Under the pieces are notes generated by a model. It made no database searches. It was not told where the DNA came from and saw only the letters and a program-made list of their open reading frames with translations. From an uncultured Clostridia bacterium (lineage in GTDB: Bacteria; Bacillota; Clostridia; TANB77; CAG-508): a stretch of DNA of 53,588 bases. The DNA is taken from contig CAKPQL010000010.1 in NCBI GenBank assembly GCA_934178555.1, positions 1-53,588 on the forward strand. The letters run 5' to 3'. The stretch's first letter is position 1; every line of letters begins with the position of its first letter. The position numbers and the translations under genes were made by a program. Below are positions 51,097 through 53,588 of this stretch, in pieces.

Positions 51097-51462
51097 ATGC
51101 AAAAAAATAGTAATAGAATGAATAGAGTTGATGAAGAATTAAAGAAGGAGATTAGTAATATAGTAAGTTATGAGTTAGAAAATAGCAAAATAACTGGTAT
51201 GGTTAGTGTTACTAAGGTGAAAACAACTCCAGATTTAAGATATGCTAGAATTTATGTTAGTATATTGAACTCAAAAAACAAAAAGGAGACATTAGCAGGT
51301 TTGAAGCAAGCATCTGGTTATATAAGGAGTCAAATTGCTTCTAGAATTAATTTAAGATTAACACCAGAATTAGTTTTTGAATTAGATGAGTCATTAGAAT
51401 ATGGTGCTAAAATAGATTCAATTATAGAAAGCATTTCAAAAGATTTAAAACCTAAAGAATAA
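51097..51462 (+). CDS. rbfA: 30S ribosome-binding factor RbfA
   Basis: A 121-residue KH-like factor for 16S rRNA 5'-end maturation and cold adaptation. RMNRVDEELKKEIS, VTKVKTTPDLRYARIYVSI and LRLTPELVFELDES are family marks. ATG at 51097 follows AAGGGAG; longer in-frame codons upstream overlap the small basic protein gene and are not conserved. Confidence 0.95.
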   Translation: MQKNSNRMNRVDEELKKEISNIVSYELENSKITGMVSVTKVKTTPDLRYARIYVSILNSKNKKETLAGLKQASGYIRSQIASRINLRLTPELVFELDESLEYGAKIDSIIESISKDLKPKE

Positions 51463-51498
51463 ACTAAAGTAATTTTACTGAAAGGAAGGTGCCATCAA

Positions 51499-52449
51499 AT
51501 GACACTAGATAATATTAAAGAAGAAATATTAAATGCTAAAGATATTGCAATATTAACACATGAAATGCCAGATGGAGACGCAGTTGGAAGCAGTTTGGCT
51601 GTATATAATGGATTAAAACAACTAGGAAAGACAGCTGATGTAATAATACCAGAATATCCAAAGAATTTTTCCTTTTTACCAGGAGCTAAAGAAATAAAAA
51701 AAGAAGGAAAAGATACGAGTTATGATTTAGCTATAGTATTAGACTGCTCCGATATAAAAAGGTTGAATGGATTTGCAAATTATTTTGAGAGAGCTAACAA
51801 AACTATAAATATAGATCATCATGGCGTAAATACAATGTTTGCAGATTTGAATTTCGTAAATCCTGTTGCACCTGCATGTGCACAAATATTAGTTACTGTT
51901 TTGGAGTATTTAGGTGTAGAAATTCAAAAAGAAATAGGTACTTGTTTAGTTGCAGGAATTATAACAGATACAGGTGGATTTAAATATCAGGGAGTAACTG
52001 CAGAAACATTTGAATTTGCAGCTAGTCTATTAAATAAAGGTGTAAATATATCTGAGGTATATAGAAAAGTATTTCAAACTATAACTAAAGAAGCTTTTGA
52101 ATTAAAAAAAGTTGCAATGAACAGATTAGAATTTTTTGAAAATGGAAAAATTTGTTTTACATACACCAATAAGGATGATGAAGAAAGAATACATACTTCA
52201 ACAGGAGATCATGAGGGAATTGTTGAATTAGGAAGAGATGTAGAAGGAGTAGAGGTATCTATATATCTAAGAGAAAATGATAATGGATATAAAGTGTCAC
52301 TTCGTTCTAGTGAATATGTTAATGTTTCTGATATTTGCTTGATGTTTGGAGGAGGAGGACATCCTAAAGCTGCAGGATGCAACTTACAAATGCCATTAGA
52401 GCAAGCAAAAGAGAAAATAATAAATAAAGTAAGAGAATATATAAAATAA
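51499..52449 (+). CDS. nrnA: DHH-family phosphoesterase NrnA (nanoRNase / pAp phosphatase)
   Basis: A 316-residue bifunctional oligoribonuclease and 3'-phosphoadenosine-5'-phosphate phosphatase. The DHH domain has THEMPDGDAVGS, VLDCSD, NIDHHGVN and GIITDTGGF (metal ligands). The DHHA1 substrate domain ends with GGGGHPKAAGC. It follows rbfA as in other Firmicutes. Confidence 0.95.
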   Translation: MTLDNIKEEILNAKDIAILTHEMPDGDAVGSSLAVYNGLKQLGKTADVIIPEYPKNFSFLPGAKEIKKEGKDTSYDLAIVLDCSDIKRLNGFANYFERANKTINIDHHGVNTMFADLNFVNPVAPACAQILVTVLEYLGVEIQKEIGTCLVAGIITDTGGFKYQGVTAETFEFAASLLNKGVNISEVYRKVFQTITKEAFELKKVAMNRLEFFENGKICFTYTNKDDEERIHTSTGDHEGIVELGRDVEGVEVSIYLRENDNGYKVSLRSSEYVNVSDICLMFGGGGHPKAAGCNLQMPLEQAKEKIINKVREYIK

Positions 52450-52535
52450 TAAATACAAAATTGTATAGAACGATGTTGTCGTTGTTTCGTTATAAAAATT
52501 TATTTATACGATTAATATACAAAGGAGGAAAAATA

Positions 52536-53006
52536 ATGGCTTTAATTAGTTATTTGATAACAATATTTGCAGGATTATTCTGGTTATTTAGAGTAGTAAT
52601 AACATTAACAACATCACTAAATATAAATTTAGGATTTGTAATACCAGATTTAACTGCTGAAATTGTAATGCTATTTGTAACATTAGTGTGCTTAGCTTTA
52701 ATTGTTAGAAGAAAATTAATAGGAGCAGTAATGTATGTTGTATCATATGGATGGTATTTCGGAAAAGATATATTTAATGCTGTTTTACAGATACAACAAG
52801 GAGAACAATTAACTGCAATGCAAGGATTAAATGTATTTATTGCATTTGTTGCTGTTATACTTGCAATGGCAACATTGGTAGATGTAGGAGTAAATCAAAA
52901 TAGAAAAGGAAGTACAAAAGATAAAAAAACAGATTGGTTTTATAAAAATGAACAATTTGATAGGGAATATGATGAAAGAGCAGATAGAAATAATTATAAA
53001 TTTTAA
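52536..53006 (+). CDS. Hypothetical membrane protein
   Basis: A 156-residue protein with about four membrane helices (residues 5-25, 38-57, 64-80, 98-118), then a charged, Asp/Lys-rich C-terminal tail of 35 residues. It is not a family I can name. ATG at 52536 follows AAAGGAGG; the in-frame extension upstream is not supported. It ends in a strong terminator. Confidence 0.7.
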   Translation: MALISYLITIFAGLFWLFRVVITLTTSLNINLGFVIPDLTAEIVMLFVTLVCLALIVRRKLIGAVMYVVSYGWYFGKDIFNAVLQIQQGEQLTAMQGLNVFIAFVAVILAMATLVDVGVNQNRKGSTKDKKTDWFYKNEQFDREYDERADRNNYKF

Positions 53007-53018
53007 ATATAAATAACG

Positions 53019-53077
53019 AAACTGATTTTAAAAAATTAATTTCAAAATAGTTTGAAATTGTTTTAAAATCAGTTTTT
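53019..53077 (+). terminator. Terminator after the membrane protein gene
   Basis: AACTGATTTTAAAA pairs with TTTTAAAATCAGTT, with an inner AATTTC / GAAATT stem, then five T. Confidence 0.85.
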
Positions 53078-53111
53078 GTATGTTGTATGAAACTTGTAAA
53101 ATAAATGAATA

Positions 53112-53289
53112 GGTACTCCTTCAAAAGTAATTAATGTATGATATCCTTTAAATACAATATCAATTAATAAAAAATTGAATAAGTATTTTACAGATATAAC
53201 AGAATGGGGACAAGTTATTAATTCAAGAAAATGAAGAAAATGTTATTGAATTTATAATAAAAAATGTGTATGATGATGTAGTTAAATAA
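53112..53289 (+). pseudogene. Possible gene remnant
   Basis: Protein-like frames (for example KYFTDITEWGQV and VIEFIIKNVYDDVVK) occur with a stop at 53139, a frame change near 53210 and no start or ribosome site. It has no CGG. It fits ordinary decay. No parent family was recognised. Confidence 0.3.
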
Positions 53290-53307
53290 AAAAATATAGG
53301 AGATTTT

Positions 53308-53588
53308 ATGAACATAGAAATAGATATAGATAATGTTATTTCAAATTTTAATGAAGAAGGGAATAGGATTAATGTTATTGTAGACACAGATACAGCTAAT
53401 GAATGTGATGATGAATTTGCTTTATCATATTTAATTAAATCACAAGAAAAAATTAACATAGAAGCAATTACTGTAGCACCATATTCACATAAAACCAATA
53501 GAGTGGTTACTGTAAAAGAAGGACAAGACTTAAGTTATAATGAAATATTAAAATTATGCAAATGGCTGAATTTTGATACAACCAATAA
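53308..53588 (+). CDS. Nucleoside hydrolase, N-terminal part (truncated by window end)
   Basis: The first 93 codons are open to the end of the window. RINVIVDTDTANECDDEFAL is the inosine-uridine preferring nucleoside hydrolase signature; the Asp cluster DTDxxxxxDD binds Ca2+ and ribose. IEAITVAPYSHK follows as in the family. AGGAGA is near the ATG. The C-terminal His and substrate loops lie outside the window. Confidence 0.85.
   Translation, partial: MNIEIDIDNVISNFNEEGNRINVIVDTDTANECDDEFALSYLIKSQEKINIEAITVAPYSHKTNRVVTVKEGQDLSYNEILKLCKWLNFDTTN

Noticed and set aside
53112..53289. TGA read as Trp in the remnant near the end
   Set aside because: miaA, the sua5 gene and the 300-aa gene end at TGA at the expected positions, so TGA is a stop; the remnant also has a frame change without CGG.

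Overview
The window is a low-G+C chromosomal segment that looks like an uncultured, spore-forming member of the Clostridia, probably a gut anaerobe. It carries sporulation genes (ytaF-like, a yyaC-like protease, a SpoIVFA/SpoIVFB-like pair), oxygen-sensitive pyruvate formate-lyase with its activase, the clostridial pyrD/pyrK pair, and the Firmicutes order rimP-nusA-ylxR-ylxQ-infB-rbfA-nrnA. No tRNA, rRNA or CRISPR array was seen. TAA and TGA both act as ordinary stops.

The outstanding observation concerns the genetic code. I searched every protein gene for an in-frame CGG codon. None of the intact genes has one, although CGA, CGT, CGC, AGA and AGG are all used for Arg. In-frame CGG occurs exactly seven times (12411, 15398, 19891, 23955-, 29870-, 30817-, 44109). 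Each of the seven lies where a gene breaks into two overlapping frames. In each case skipping one base, the C of CGG, restores the full-length protein and reads GGN as Gly; in the four well-known families this Gly is conserved. The affected genes are an HlyD-like protein, obgE, a 1009-aa surface protein, pflA, mscL, pyrD and a conserved hypothetical. The simplest reading is that CGG is unassigned here and ribosomes pass it by a +1 shift, or by quadruplet decoding of CGGN, often enough that C insertions before Gly codons are tolerated, even in an essential GTPase.

Layout: 0-4.4 kb, membrane protein, Ca2+ ATPase and deoD. 4.5-8 kb, sporulation proteases and small proteins. 8.3-16.9 kb, mutL-miaA, HlyD-like, sepF, divIVA, trpS, obgE and maf. 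17-22.8 kb, an accessory region: an Rpn-family nuclease element with inverted repeats, a decayed second copy, a 20-codon ORF containing an (AC)10 tract, and two anchored or secreted surface proteins. 22.8-29.4 kb, lexA, pflBA, a dGTPase-like HD protein, an L,D-transpeptidase and a small secreted protein. 29.4-35.1 kb, a pyrCFKD-mscL operon divergent from a pyrE-like gene. 35.2-44.4 kb, tsaC/sua5, glycosyltransferases, a MacB-type ABC exporter, a patatin and a hypothetical. 44.4-45.6 kb, a small foreign-looking gene and a divergent Thg1-like 3'-5' polymerase behind a structured leader. 45.7-52.4 kb, the translation-factor operon. The window ends in a truncated nucleoside hydrolase gene.
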